Shown: positions 24,788 to 34,353, counted from the first letter of the stretch. The stretch: 64,000 bases of DNA from WGA-3G sp965214045 (GCA_965214045.1 OZ243935.1:930001-994000), one strand, 5' to 3'. Numbers and translations are program-made. The notes: generated by a model not told the origin, from the sequence alone.

Positions 24788-26188
24788 TCATTTTAAAAGC
24801 GACCAATCGGGTTCATCCTCTGGGTCACCGAGGGGACCGTGGACGTTACGCACAATACGACGTTGCGTATCATACCAATCTGTATAACTCGTCGCGGGTA
24901 GGAGTTCGTCGTTGCGAGCATCCATTAGGTTTGTGAGGGTGTTCTCCATTTCGTCCGCTAACGATCTCGCCTCGGGTTTGTCAATCAGATTGTTCATCTG
25001 TAGCGGGTCCGCCGCCACGTCATACAGCATCCGTTTACCATTCAGCCAACGGGCGTAACTATGCGTTTTTGTGCGTACGCCGCGCCACTCGTTGCCATCA
25101 ATGAGATAATCGTAGGTTGATCCGAAGTTCATCGTCAGAACGGCATCCTGTTCAAAAGCATCAGCATTACCGCGCCAAGACGTTGATAGATCGTAGCCTT
25201 CAACGGTTCGCGGTGGTTGAATGCCACATAACCCACAAAGCGATGGGAACAGGTCTACCGGGGAGGTGAGCGTGTCACAGGTGCGATTCCCATCGAAGAT
25301 GCCGGGCAGACGCATCATCAGCGGCACTTTGATGGATTCTTCGTAAGGTTCCCGCTTCGCCCAGAAATTGATGCCTTGTCCGCCGCCTTGTGTACCGTGG
25401 TCGGATCCGAAAACGAGCAGTGTGTTTTCGACGCGTCCCGTTCTTTCAAGATACGCCATCAGTTTGCCGAGCATATCGTCTACTGTTAACGTCATGGCGA
25501 GATAGTGCCGGTAAATTTCTAACGATTGTTCTTTGACCGAATCTGGAACATTTTCCGGTAGTTGGAGTTCGTCAGGAAGCCTGTCATAGTATTCCGGCGG
25601 AGCAAACTCGTAAGGCGTAGAGTGTGCTTGGTGCGGAGAGATAAACAGACAGAACGGCGTATCGTCTTCCCTGTCATCCATAAACTGAAAAGCGTATCGG
25701 TTCAGGGCATCGGTTTCGTAACCTTCCCATTTTTCGTTCCGCCAATCGTCGAGGTTCACTGTCCCGTTGAAATAGTCGGTGTGGAAGTTATAACCGCGCC
25801 AGTGTTGGAATCCGAGACGGTCGCGTCCTTCGGGGACGTAGTCGCGACCACCGATTTCGGGGAATGAACCGGTGTGGAGATGCCATTTACCGACCCACGC
25901 TGTCCGATAACCGTTTCTGCTGAAAACGTCACCGAGTCCAATTTCATCGTGCCGGGTTCTGACGAAGTTAATGAGATGCCCAGTTGTCTGTGGATGCCGT
26001 CCGGTGAGCATCATAGAACGGTAGGGGGTGCAGACGGGCGCGGTGGCGATTGCGTTTGAAAAAACGGTGCCTTCCTGCGCGAGTCGGTCGATGTGCGGTG
26101 TTTCGATCAGTGTATCGCCATATACTGGCAACGAACACGCACGGATTTGATCGGCGAGAAGATAAACGATGTTCGGTTGGTCTACCAT
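24788..26188 (-). CDS. Sulfatase (formylglycine-dependent)
   Basis: 466 residues. D13 (YLLADQIR) is a metal ligand. C53-T-P-Y-R57 is the sulfatase C-x-P-x-R motif; the Tyr replaces the common Ser at the fourth position. 'FGSDHGTQGGGQG' supplies later active-site residues. No signal peptide is seen. It is only distantly similar to the sulfatase at 10983, so they probably act on different sulfate esters. Sulfatases need a formylglycine-generating enzyme or anSME elsewhere in the genome. Confidence 0.9.
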   Translation of the reverse strand: MVDQPNIVYLLADQIRACSLPVYGDTLIETPHIDRLAQEGTVFSNAIATAPVCTPYRSMMLTGRHPQTTGHLINFVRTRHDEIGLGDVFSRNGYRTAWVGKWHLHTGSFPEIGGRDYVPEGRDRLGFQHWRGYNFHTDYFNGTVNLDDWRNEKWEGYETDALNRYAFQFMDDREDDTPFCLFISPHQAHSTPYEFAPPEYYDRLPDELQLPENVPDSVKEQSLEIYRHYLAMTLTVDDMLGKLMAYLERTGRVENTLLVFGSDHGTQGGGQGINFWAKREPYEESIKVPLMMRLPGIFDGNRTCDTLTSPVDLFPSLCGLCGIQPPRTVEGYDLSTSWRGNADAFEQDAVLTMNFGSTYDYLIDGNEWRGVRTKTHSYARWLNGKRMLYDVAADPLQMNNLIDKPEARSLADEMENTLTNLMDARNDELLPATSYTDWYDTQRRIVRNVHGPLGDPEDEPDWSLLK

Positions 26189-26233
26189 ATTTGCGTCCTC
26201 GTATTCGGTGTAATGCTGCCAGTAGTAAAATGA

Positions 26234-26449
26234 TTAAAGTTGGTCAAATTCATCGGGTGTTAGACCTGCCCGGCGTAAAATAGTTCGCAATGTTCCAATC
26301 CGGACTTCACGGTGATTTGGGACCATCACCGTGCGAACTTCACCTTCGCTCTCACGGATAAATTTTACATGACTGCCGCGTTGATGAACTATCCTAAACC
26401 CTGCTTTTTCGAGTTTGCGTTTAATCTGTCGATAGGGAAGTGGCTTCAT
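26234..26449 (-). CDS. hicA: HicA-type mRNA interferase toxin
   Basis: 71 residues; the double-stranded RNA-binding-like fold of HicA is shown by 'KLEKAGFRIVHQRGSHVKF' with the catalytic His in GSH, and 'VPNHREVRIGTLRTILRRAGL'. It cleaves mRNA when free of its antitoxin. The start overlaps the end of hicB by 29 bases, so the two are translationally linked. Here the antitoxin gene is first, which is a frequent arrangement of hicBA. Confidence 0.88.
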   Translation of the reverse strand: MKPLPYRQIKRKLEKAGFRIVHQRGSHVKFIRESEGEVRTVMVPNHREVRIGTLRTILRRAGLTPDEFDQL

Positions 26450-26654
26450 TAGAACCGATGTTAACCTCGAATTTGCGGATCTTTGGCATCACGGTTGGAC
26501 GAGGCGGCTCGAAATAGAGTTCTAACGCTTCTCTAAGATTGTCAATTGCCTCACCTTCACTTTTACCTTGGCTGGAAACATCTACCTCTAAGCATTGTGC
26601 AATAAACCACTTGTCTTCTTGCGTAATGGTTGCCGTAAAAGTCTGCGTTTTCAT
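26421..26654 (-). CDS. hicB: HicB-type antitoxin
   Basis: 77 residues with the HicB pattern 'ITQEDKWFIAQCLEVDVSSQ' and 'GKSEGEAIDNLREALELYFE'. It is the short form without an obvious C-terminal DNA-binding domain. It binds and neutralises HicA and usually represses its own promoter with a DNA-binding extension; here that extension appears to be absent or very short. Confidence 0.88.
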   Translation of the reverse strand: MKTQTFTATITQEDKWFIAQCLEVDVSSQGKSEGEAIDNLREALELYFEPPRPTVMPKIRKFEVNIGSNEATSLSTD

Positions 26655-26723
26655 TTTCTCTCCCGCGATTTTCGGCTCGCGACACCGTTCATAATTAATC
26701 CTTCTATCCGTACAGCTGCGCTT

Positions 26724-27788
26724 TTAGAACTGTAGCCCCATACTCACCCGATGAACCTGTTGTAGGCGTCCGAAGTCAGCGTAGGCATAATCGAGGGAAA
26801 GGACTCTCCTACCAAGGTTCAAATGGATGCCCAAACCGAGTGTAAGCCCCTCTTCATCGTCCACGCGGTCTTCACCCAATCGAAATTTGTAACCCCCACG
26901 AATTGCTGCCATTTTTCTGTACCAGTACTCCATGCCGATGTTCACTCGCTCACTGTTGTCGTTGGGATGGTTAGCATCGAGTGCGAGGGTGAGGAGATTG
27001 CTACCAGAATCAACAATGTCATAGGCGAGTCCGAGTCGAAAATTGGAGGGTAGCGGGAACTCAATCGTCTCTAATTCTGCTTTCCTTGCCGGATTCGTCG
27101 TGTCTGGAAACGGACGGTAACTCCCTATCCTTGGGTCCCCTGCCACTTCTGCTCCGCTTTCCAAATCAGGACCGCCGAAGCGCATCTCCGGTCCAAAGTT
27201 CGAGAAACACATTCCGATCCGTAAACTCCGCCAGCCGGTATGGTACAAAGTGCCGACATCAATGGCAACACCTTTGGCACTCTCACGGTGGATCTGCTGA
27301 TGGATGTATTTAGCATTGATCCCGAAAGATAACTTAACGCCGGATTCCTGTTCGTAAAGTTGTCGTGCGTACGCCAAGGAGACGGCTGTATCATAAGCGG
27401 AATACCAGAGTCCTGTGCCATCAGGCTTCGCCAGCGTGGTAATCTCCGTATCAGGGACATTGAGGAATGTGACACTTGCTCCCAAGGTACCGATATTTTT
27501 TATCGGCGTTGCGAAGGCGAGATAGTTATAACGGACATCGGCAAGCCAGACGGTATGTGTGTCCGAGAAACTGGTTTTTTCGAGTTGACTTATCCCAGCT
27601 GGGTTCCAGTAGATACTGGTTACGTCGTTAGCGAGTGCGCCAAACGCACCCCCAAGACTGTCTACCCGTGCGCCAGGACCGATCTTCAGGAACTGGGCAC
27701 CCGCCGTGCCAACATTGGTTGTGGCATGACTGGAAACAGCCAACAGTAAAAGAGGTATGAATAATAACTTATAAATTATACGTCGCAT
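26724..27788 (-). CDS. PorV/PorQ family outer-membrane protein
   Basis: 354 residues. A signal peptide spans about 1-22 (LLFIPLLLLAVSSHA). 'TAGAQFLKIGPGARVDSLGGAFGA' start, cut as AQFLKIGPGARVDSLGGAF, and 'SIYWNPAGISQL' are diagnostic for the UPF0164/PorV beta-barrel family; the C-terminal 'LDYAYADFGRLQQVHRVSMG' is also typical. PorV-type barrels shuttle or retain secreted proteins carrying a type IX-like C-terminal signal. It follows the FlgD-tailed secreted protein by 12 bases, so the pair is probably one unit. Confidence 0.85.
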   Translation of the reverse strand: MRRIIYKLLFIPLLLLAVSSHATTNVGTAGAQFLKIGPGARVDSLGGAFGALANDVTSIYWNPAGISQLEKTSFSDTHTVWLADVRYNYLAFATPIKNIGTLGASVTFLNVPDTEITTLAKPDGTGLWYSAYDTAVSLAYARQLYEQESGVKLSFGINAKYIHQQIHRESAKGVAIDVGTLYHTGWRSLRIGMCFSNFGPEMRFGGPDLESGAEVAGDPRIGSYRPFPDTTNPARKAELETIEFPLPSNFRLGLAYDIVDSGSNLLTLALDANHPNDNSERVNIGMEYWYRKMAAIRGGYKFRLGEDRVDDEEGLTLGLGIHLNLGRRVLSLDYAYADFGRLQQVHRVSMGLQF

Positions 27789-27800
27789 GTATGTCTCCCG

Positions 27801-30776
27801 TTATCGGATAATAGCGAATCTGCCGATCTTGTTACCGACGACTTCATCACTCTCGTCTCTGGCTTCAACATGATAGATATAAACGCCACTTGCGAGTGCT
27901 TGATTGTAGCGATTGAGGAGTTCAAATGACTCTGTTCCGCCCTTATCGCCTTGTGTCCGTTCACCCGGATTAAAAAGGGCAGTGCTCTCGTGTTCAAGGG
28001 TTCGGACTAATTCACCCGCTAACGTGTAAATCCGTATCGTACACCGTGGTGGCAGGTGTGTGAAGAAAATCTTGTCCGTTCCTTCGGAAAGTACCGCTCT
28101 ATTTGTGACGAAATAAGGGTTTGGGACAACCCGAATTTTCCCGAGATCGGCTTCAATATCTTCAGGTGAGAGGGACTCCCCTTTTGTATTCAGGAGAAAT
28201 TGATCCCCGTTCTGTGGTGCGCTAATACCACCCATTTCAACAGTAAAGACATCTCCAGAGGAGATTTCGCCGTTCGGATCCTTTATAAAGACGTAGCCGC
28301 CTCGGATGTAAATACGGAAGAATCCTGGGGTCTCCGCTCGATTATATGTATCACGCCAACCTGTATCTGTCAGGATCGCGTATCCAGCGGCGCGCTCGCC
28401 ATTGAACTGAATTTCTTCACTTGTATTTTCGTCTACTACCTTGACGTGGGTATCATCCACAAATGTAATAGAGTAGGTATGTGGACGGTAATAGGTTGAC
28501 CACCAGACGTTGGGCCATGTATTCTCCCCAAAGCCGGGGGATTGGATATCTACGGACCAATCTGTTACTGTACCTGCCGTCAATTTAACGTCGTTAATCG
28601 GGTTTTCGGTTGAGGTTTCGTAGGATACATCAACCCCTGTTATCCTCAGAACGATACCGTCAAACATCGGCGAAAGGACTTCAACGGCTTCTTGCTGCTC
28701 CGGGTCATACCAATCAAAGGGTTGTCGTTCAACGACAGTCTCATCGGTTGTCATATCAACAATTTCATAGGCGGGTGGCTGATATCCGGGCCCCGTGATG
28801 TATGCAGCGGGACCTGTTTGCTGTGCACCGTACCAGACGATCTTGTACTGATGCCCTGTTACCTTGTTTGGTGCAAGCACCATCGGTTCAACGGTAACGG
28901 TTCCCTGTCCCTGCTGTTCTATATCGGCAGTAGGACCTCGATATCCTGCAGGCTGGGCGCGCGGAACAACGTGAACCATCGTCTCGATCTGGCTACTCTC
29001 CATTGAGATGAGTCCGGTTTTCGGATTTCCTGTATCATAGGAGGTCACCGCATAAGTATATTCAAGCCCGTTGGTTAATCCAGCGTCGGTGTAAAAATTT
29101 TTGATACCCGCATCCTCACCGAGTGCCTGCGAGGGGGTCGAGACGACTTGAAAAATGTCGCCAGCGACAGGTGGTCCTGAAGGTCCGTCGGTAATTTTGA
29201 CGTAGAGTCCACCAAAATACATTAGCGCGCCGGAACGATATGCCCCGTCCGGATACGGCTCAAATGTATTTGGATCTTTGATAATAGTATATCCACCGCC
29301 ACTTGCTGGAAATTCCGGATTATACGCCATAACTTCCCACAGCGTCGTGTTAACGATTTCAAAATCTGTGCTGGAGTTGAATTTGATTATGTAGATGGCG
29401 TTTTTAAAGAAATCGGCAAAGAACGGTTCATCACCGTCACTTTCAATGGTAGCCTCCGACTGCTTACCGACATGCGAGACCGTAAAGAAATTACCGGTGG
29501 CACTCGGCTTGTCGAACTCCATCAGCATTGTCCAGTCTTCAACCGGATTACCGGTGGATTCATCATAAGAGACATCGCGCCGATACACCCGATATCCTTC
29601 AAAGATTTTCTCTGGGTCGGTTACATCAATGTATTCCTCGATGCGCTTGCTCTCCCCAGCGTCAACCCAGCGTCCTTCGCTTTCCCAGACGAGTGTCACT
29701 TGTTTATCGGCAGGATAAACACTTACCAATGGAGAAGGCGGCGGTGCCGGTGCGACGTAGGCATCGTCATATAATTTCTGTGCCCAGTCCGAAGAGGCTT
29801 GCAAACCCGCAAGTCCCTCACCGATTGCAACAGCGATGATGACGTTGAAAGACTCACCGGGAGCGAGGGACTCAACAGGTCCGTAGGACTGGATAAAACG
29901 TTGATCGTCGTAGTTTGCGGGGAGTGGTTCAACACCGGGGGTGCTAATAAGCGCGTACATCTCCGCATCCGTTGTTGGGTCGGTGGAAATCGTAATCCGT
30001 TTATGTGCGGCAAAAGGGATTTTCGCCGCTGGATCCGCATCATTATTCCCCATATACGCATCCAATACCCGTAAGCCGATATACCCCGGTGCGGAGGCGT
30101 TGGAGAATCCGTAAGAGAGGTAACGGTTGGGGTGATCCACTGGATTGAGAGCATCTGGTGTCTGATCCAAGGCAACGAAGTCATCTGCGGAGTAGCTTGC
30201 TGTTCCGGTTTCGTTACTGGAGATGTCCACATCGTATCGGAACGCCATAAATACATCTTCAAGCGTGTCGCTCCCGACATTTTTGACGTTATATTCCAGA
30301 ATAAAGAAATCGTAGAGTGGTGCGTAACTCCATTGAAATCCGTTGACCACGAGTTCTAAACCCAAAATCAAATCCTTATTTGCCTCAGGATTTGTATCAG
30401 AGCATTTGAACATGATCGCTTGGTTCGTTGGGGTTCCTTTTGTCGTCACACCGGGTTTGTTTGAGATAACCTCTGGTACATCGTCAGTGGGCCAAATTTC
30501 GCTTTGCCTGCCATCCGACTCAGCAACGCCGACCTCACCGTTTTTCTTGGCACCGATCCAGATGTCTCCTTCATAGATGTAGGAATCGTTTGTGCCTGCG
30601 GGCCACCATCCCGATGGGTTGGCAGTAGGGTTACTCGGAAACCCGACGACGGCGGTGTTATAGATAGCAGATGAGAGGTTGCCCACATCAAGTGCTTTCC
30701 AATCCACGTCCGCACTCGCCGATACCGCGACGAGTACCAACATTGTAGACACGCATATAAATCGTAATAATTTCAT
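27801..30776 (-). CDS. Large secreted protein with FlgD-like C-terminal domain
   Basis: 991 residues. Signal peptide at 1-~22 (FICVSTMLVLVAVSASA). The body holds several beta-sandwich regions ('YRVYRRDVSYDES' looks like fibronectin type III). The C-terminal ~110 residues contain 'IRVVPNPYFV', 'RIYTLAGELVRTLEH' and 'ALASGVYIYHVEA', the FlgD Ig-like/type IX sorting-like module. It probably is exported and cell-surface attached. It precedes the PorV gene, its likely transport or anchoring partner; that is inferred from family knowledge and order. Confidence 0.75.
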   Translation of the reverse strand: MKLLRFICVSTMLVLVAVSASADVDWKALDVGNLSSAIYNTAVVGFPSNPTANPSGWWPAGTNDSYIYEGDIWIGAKKNGEVGVAESDGRQSEIWPTDDVPEVISNKPGVTTKGTPTNQAIMFKCSDTNPEANKDLILGLELVVNGFQWSYAPLYDFFILEYNVKNVGSDTLEDVFMAFRYDVDISSNETGTASYSADDFVALDQTPDALNPVDHPNRYLSYGFSNASAPGYIGLRVLDAYMGNNDADPAAKIPFAAHKRITISTDPTTDAEMYALISTPGVEPLPANYDDQRFIQSYGPVESLAPGESFNVIIAVAIGEGLAGLQASSDWAQKLYDDAYVAPAPPPSPLVSVYPADKQVTLVWESEGRWVDAGESKRIEEYIDVTDPEKIFEGYRVYRRDVSYDESTGNPVEDWTMLMEFDKPSATGNFFTVSHVGKQSEATIESDGDEPFFADFFKNAIYIIKFNSSTDFEIVNTTLWEVMAYNPEFPASGGGYTIIKDPNTFEPYPDGAYRSGALMYFGGLYVKITDGPSGPPVAGDIFQVVSTPSQALGEDAGIKNFYTDAGLTNGLEYTYAVTSYDTGNPKTGLISMESSQIETMVHVVPRAQPAGYRGPTADIEQQGQGTVTVEPMVLAPNKVTGHQYKIVWYGAQQTGPAAYITGPGYQPPAYEIVDMTTDETVVERQPFDWYDPEQQEAVEVLSPMFDGIVLRITGVDVSYETSTENPINDVKLTAGTVTDWSVDIQSPGFGENTWPNVWWSTYYRPHTYSITFVDDTHVKVVDENTSEEIQFNGERAAGYAILTDTGWRDTYNRAETPGFFRIYIRGGYVFIKDPNGEISSGDVFTVEMGGISAPQNGDQFLLNTKGESLSPEDIEADLGKIRVVPNPYFVTNRAVLSEGTDKIFFTHLPPRCTIRIYTLAGELVRTLEHESTALFNPGERTQGDKGGTESFELLNRYNQALASGVYIYHVEARDESDEVVGNKIGRFAIIR

Positions 30777-30867
30777 AGTTTACGTTTCACCTCATATATT
30801 TATTGAATGTTGCGATAACAAATCGCTCTTGCTGGAAAATATAGTCAAGAAATGATTCCGTTAAAAA

Positions 30868-31251
30868 TCAAAGACGTTCATAAGCTGTTCGTAATGCATA
30901 CGGTTGCACTAAAATATCCGCTGGTATTCCAAGCTCCATGTGCAATTTTCGAATCATGTCCAGAGATAAACTGCGTTGACGAGTCAAGACTTCTGACACG
31001 CATGGACGCGAACCGAGATAAGGTTCAAGATCGCGTTCAGATAACCCTTGATTTTCCATGTAATGAAGAATTGCCTCAATAGGATCTGGCGGTGGAATGG
31101 GATAATGCTCCTCTTCATATACCTCTACCAACGTGACGAGCACATCAAGTTTATCCCCTTCTGGTGAACCGTAGTTTGATCCCCAAAGTTGCTCTATTTC
31201 CTTCAGTGCAGCTTCATAGTCTGCTTCGGTCTTAATTGGCTTAATTTCCAT
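30868..31251 (-). CDS. higA: HigA-type antitoxin (helix-turn-helix)
   Basis: 127 residues from ATG 31251; the open frame upstream overlaps the toxin. 'EADYEAALKEIEQLW' and 'QGLSERDLEPYLGSRPCVSEVLTRQRSLSLDMIRKLH' (shown in part) give the XRE-like helix-turn-helix that binds the operator. It belongs to the HigA group that follows the toxin gene, and represses the operon while neutralising HigB. The final 'QPYALRTAYERL' is longer than usual. Confidence 0.88.
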   Translation of the reverse strand: MEIKPIKTEADYEAALKEIEQLWGSNYGSPEGDKLDVLVTLVEVYEEEHYPIPPPDPIEAILHYMENQGLSERDLEPYLGSRPCVSEVLTRQRSLSLDMIRKLHMELGIPADILVQPYALRTAYERL

Positions 31252-31261
31252 TGTTATCACC

Positions 31262-31555
31262 TCAGATTGTAGCGGCGTTAATCCTATTATAGGCTTGATG
31301 CGTCCCAACAAATCGGACGTAAACAATGCCATATTGATAATTAATTGCCACTATCAAACGGTAGGAATTGCCTTTAATATTGAATACTACCCGGTTGTTC
31401 TGAATGAAACTGGCATTTCGATAAATTGCTTTGACATCAGATGGTGTTTTCCAATTGGCACGTTTCACATTAGCATACCACGCTTGAAGAGATCCCGCAG
31501 TCTCGGGATATTTTGCCCAAAATTCTCTTAAAGCACGGCGTGATATAATTCTCAT
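31262..31555 (-). CDS. higB: HigB-type mRNA interferase toxin
   Basis: 97 residues, RelE-superfamily HigB: 'MRIISRRALREFWAKYP', 'DVKAIYRNASFIQNNRVVFN' and 'RLIVAINYQYGIVYVRFVGTH' are typical. It cuts translated mRNA on the ribosome. The gene precedes higA by ten bases, the standard higBA order. Confidence 0.9.
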   Translation of the reverse strand: MRIISRRALREFWAKYPETAGSLQAWYANVKRANWKTPSDVKAIYRNASFIQNNRVVFNIKGNSYRLIVAINYQYGIVYVRFVGTHQAYNRINAATI

Positions 31556-31596
31556 ATAAGTATTAAATTATAATTCACAACTTGCCATTCACCTAA

Positions 31597-33441
31597 TCAT
31601 TGGGTTTCCGTGATCTCAAAAATCCGATACCGTTGCGTTTTTCCGTTCCCGATGTCCACTTCACCTTCGATGAACAACGGATAATTGTAAGCCATTTCTT
31701 TGATAGAGAAAAGATATGGAATCGCGCCCGCCTCACGTGCTGTCTTGGCTTGACTTTTGAAATCGCGAGGCTCTTTCATGTGCTCATTGTAAATCTGATA
31801 CGTTGACCTATCGGCATAATACATCAAATCGAAGTGCGCGCCGACGCGCTCATCGTCGAGAAAGAAACAGGCATTCTCTGGCATTTCACGTTGGAGCCGC
31901 GGTCCACTTGTTTCATACAAAGGAATTCTACTATTCCGTTCCGTGACCTTGTAAGTTGCTTGCACATAGCGTCCTGCATAGAATAATGCAATTATCAGGG
32001 CGACCGTTCGGAGTCCAAACCATACCCACCTTTGAACATTACGACGGCGAACGAGCATATACACACCCGCGAAAATTGCTAATAGTATGCCAAATCCAAT
32101 AAGTTGCTCAACGATCCAGAAATTCGTTTGGATAAAGGGTGCGATCTTTTTGAGTCCATCGAACTGATCACGACTCCTGACGAGGGTCCGCCCCCCAGAA
32201 ATAATAGTAATCGCCAGCATCCCTGCCATCCAAATAGAGGTGTAAATCCAGTCGCGTCGTTGCCACGCTCGGCTGATGACAGCTGCGAGACACATCAGTA
32301 GCGGTGGCACAGCAATCATCGTTGCCGATGGCGTTTTCGTCTCCGCGAGCGTGTGCGGAACGATCACACCGATACCCCACGCTAATACGAAAAGTTCCGC
32401 TAACTGCCAACGTTTGAACATGACCACGATTAGACACAAAACCGCCGCAACGAGGACGGCATAGAACACTGGATAAAACAGCGGCATATAGTCAAACAGT
32501 GGTCGATCCCAACTTGCCCCCCAACTTTCGACATCCGTGTTCAGATGGTCAAGGACGCGTTTGTGTTCCCAAAGGAATTCCTTGCGATAGTAAATCAGGC
32601 AATAGATGACCCACGGTGTTACTGTCGCAATAGCGGCTAAAAGTTGCAATCCGATGTCGCTTATTTTAATTTTACCTTGCGGTTCGGTCAGGCGGGTTAG
32701 GCATTTAACGCGCCTCTCCGTAGAACCGTCCTCCACTCCGTTATGGACTATGCCCTTCGAATGACGCCGCTCAGTATACCAGGCGAGCCCCCAAACGACC
32801 GATGCAATGCCAAAGGTGATGAGTGCAAGGTAACTTTTCGACAGATACGCAATCCCCATCGCAACGCCGGATAAGATGTAATTTTTCCGTTTTCCCGTCC
32901 GAATGGCGCGGAGCAGGAACCAACACGAAACCTGTACCCAGAGCAATAAAGCGATGTCAATATGATCCGAATAGCGATAGCCGTGAACGGACTCAAAGAG
33001 AAACGGGTTAAACGCTTGAAGAAATGCCGCAATGAGTCCTGCCCGTTTGTCAAAGAGATCCGAAGCGATCCGATATGTCAACCACGTTGTTACAACTAAA
33101 CTGATTGCCGACGGCAACCGGAGTGCGAATGTATTGATGCCAAAAATAAGGTGTGAGAGCCAGATCGTCCACATCGCCACAGGCGGTTTATGTAGCCAGA
33201 TGTGGTTCTCACCCCACCCTTTGTAGTCGTAAGGGAGCCACGGTTGATCGTAGAGCGTGAATTTGAGCGGATGCTTCGTCAAATTCCGGGCTACAACGGC
33301 ATGAAATCCTTCGTCCCAATAGGTAATGCCACTGTGTCCAAGGTTCCGCAGCACCAAAACACCGGAGGCGATCAGAATGCAGAATAGGACGATTTTTATG
33401 AGTGTAAATTCGCTGTTTAAGCGGATTCCTCCAAAATTCAT
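31597..33441 (-). CDS. Membrane glycosyltransferase, GT39/ArnT type
   Basis: 614 residues with about 12 hydrophobic segments. 'TYWDEGFHAVVARNL' carries the Asp-Glu motif of the first periplasmic loop in GT39/GT83 (dolichyl- or undecaprenyl-phosphate sugar) transferases, and 'HIWLHKPPVAMW' follows. It transfers a lipid-linked sugar to a protein or lipid. Residues ~230-260 (TERRHSKGIVHNG... to TRLTEPQGKIK) are encoded by a copy of repeat R1 and lie in a loop between membrane segments; the frame stays open through it. Confidence 0.85.
   Translation of the reverse strand: MNFGGIRLNSEFTLIKIVLFCILIASGVLVLRNLGHSGITYWDEGFHAVVARNLTKHPLKFTLYDQPWLPYDYKGWGENHIWLHKPPVAMWTIWLSHLIFGINTFALRLPSAISLVVTTWLTYRIASDLFDKRAGLIAAFLQAFNPFLFESVHGYRYSDHIDIALLLWVQVSCWFLLRAIRTGKRKNYILSGVAMGIAYLSKSYLALITFGIASVVWGLAWYTERRHSKGIVHNGVEDGSTERRVKCLTRLTEPQGKIKISDIGLQLLAAIATVTPWVIYCLIYYRKEFLWEHKRVLDHLNTDVESWGASWDRPLFDYMPLFYPVFYAVLVAAVLCLIVVMFKRWQLAELFVLAWGIGVIVPHTLAETKTPSATMIAVPPLLMCLAAVISRAWQRRDWIYTSIWMAGMLAITIISGGRTLVRSRDQFDGLKKIAPFIQTNFWIVEQLIGFGILLAIFAGVYMLVRRRNVQRWVWFGLRTVALIIALFYAGRYVQATYKVTERNSRIPLYETSGPRLQREMPENACFFLDDERVGAHFDLMYYADRSTYQIYNEHMKEPRDFKSQAKTAREAGAIPYLFSIKEMAYNYPLFIEGEVDIGNGKTQRYRIFEITETQ
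32664..32752 (-). repeat. Repeat R1, copy g, inside the GT39 gene
   Basis: 'TTTAATTTTACCTTGCGGTT' with 'CCGTCCTCCACTCCGTTATG' GACTA, on the coding strand of the gene as an antisense copy. It preserves the reading frame and adds about 30 residues, including TRLTEPQGKIK, which the same repeat would encode elsewhere. Confidence 0.85.
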
Positions 33442-33480
33442 TGCTATGTTATGAATTCGTCTGAAACGCTTCTATTCCTT

Positions 33481-33753
33481 CTACGACTTGAGATTGTACA
33501 CGCGCAGTGTTTGACAACCCGTAGGTAAAACCTTCACCAATCCCATTTCTTTGACGTCCGTGGAGACTGGTAAATCAATTTGTCGACAAACGGTTACCGC
33601 TTCAAGATGGTCGCAAACCCCAAGCGATACATGCGGACGGTAACCCCCTTTGGGCATAGAATCACTAATCCCCTTCTCATCAAGGGCTTTCCATGCATCG
33701 CGAATGCGTTTCTCGGTTGAGGGGTCGAAGTATAGTTCACCAACAAACGGCAT
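33481..33753 (-). pseudogene. 2'-5' RNA ligase-like (2H phosphoesterase) fragment
   Basis: 90 residues with one H-x-S motif, RPHVSLGVC. The 2H phosphoesterase family is usually about 170 residues and has two HxT/S motifs. The second half is missing here: after 'LPTGCQTLRVYNLKS' the frame stops. It may be a 3'-truncated remnant. Confidence 0.45.
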
Positions 33754-34072
33754 ACATAACCTCTTTTACAGATGTGCTTTCGCACACATCATTGTGCTTC
33801 TTCAAACGCAAGGACATCAAAAAATTGTCCCACACCAACCATCTGTGATCGTTGAACCTTATAAGACTGACTCTATAAATGCCGCCCCGCTGGGGCTATG
33901 GAGGTAGGGGGGCTGTGTTTCTATAGACATTCCGCCCCGCTGGGGCTGCGCTTCTCTCTGCTTGAAATCCTTTTGTTTATGAGTTACCGCTCTGTGCAAA
34001 ACTCACAGAAAAATAGAGAACGCCTTGAAAGCTCAATATGCACGCAATACGAATTGTCCAAACTTTAGTGTC
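33754..34072. repeat. Intergenic region with two GCCCCGCTGGGGC palindromes
   Basis: CCGCCCCGCTGGGGCT occurs at 33882-33897 and 33932-33947, about 50 bases apart, each preceded by CTATA-A-AT/CTATAGACAT. GCCCCGCTGGGGC is self-complementary. No gene is seen in the gap. Confidence 0.6.
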
Positions 34073-34342
34073 CTATAGATCAGATTCTCTAATTTTGTTG
34101 TAGATGTCAGTTCCCATGGTAACTAATACCTCGCGAATCTCATCCCAGTCGTTTTGATTATTCTTGCCTTTATTAAGGGCAGGAAATTGCACTCTTATCT
34201 GTTTAGGTGAATCATTACATTCATAAAGATAATCTGAAAAACTTCCTACGCTGAGGGCATCGAGGTTGTCGGCAAGGGCTGCAGAGAATTCTTCTTCTCG
34301 GTTGTAGATGGATGAAAGTGGCATTGTTTGTTGCAGTTTCAT
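34073..34342 (-). CDS. Hypothetical protein, possible internally deleted nuclease-like remnant
   Basis: 89 residues with GGAAGGA before ATG 34342. The start 'LSSIYNREEEFSAALADNLD' resembles the opening of a DUF4268-type nuclease-like protein, and the last ~30 residues ('WDEIREVLVTMGTDIYNKI') resemble its final helix, with the catalytic middle absent. It follows the TonB-dependent receptor gene by 11 bases. The function is unknown. Confidence 0.4.
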   Translation of the reverse strand: MKLQQTMPLSSIYNREEEFSAALADNLDALSVGSFSDYLYECNDSPKQIRVQFPALNKGKNNQNDWDEIREVLVTMGTDIYNKIRESDL

Positions 34343-34353
34343 TATTTTCCTTC

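Noticed and set aside
33882..33947. GCCCCGCTGGGGC pair as a CRISPR array or attachment site
   Set aside because: Two copies only, self-complementary, with no integrase nearby.
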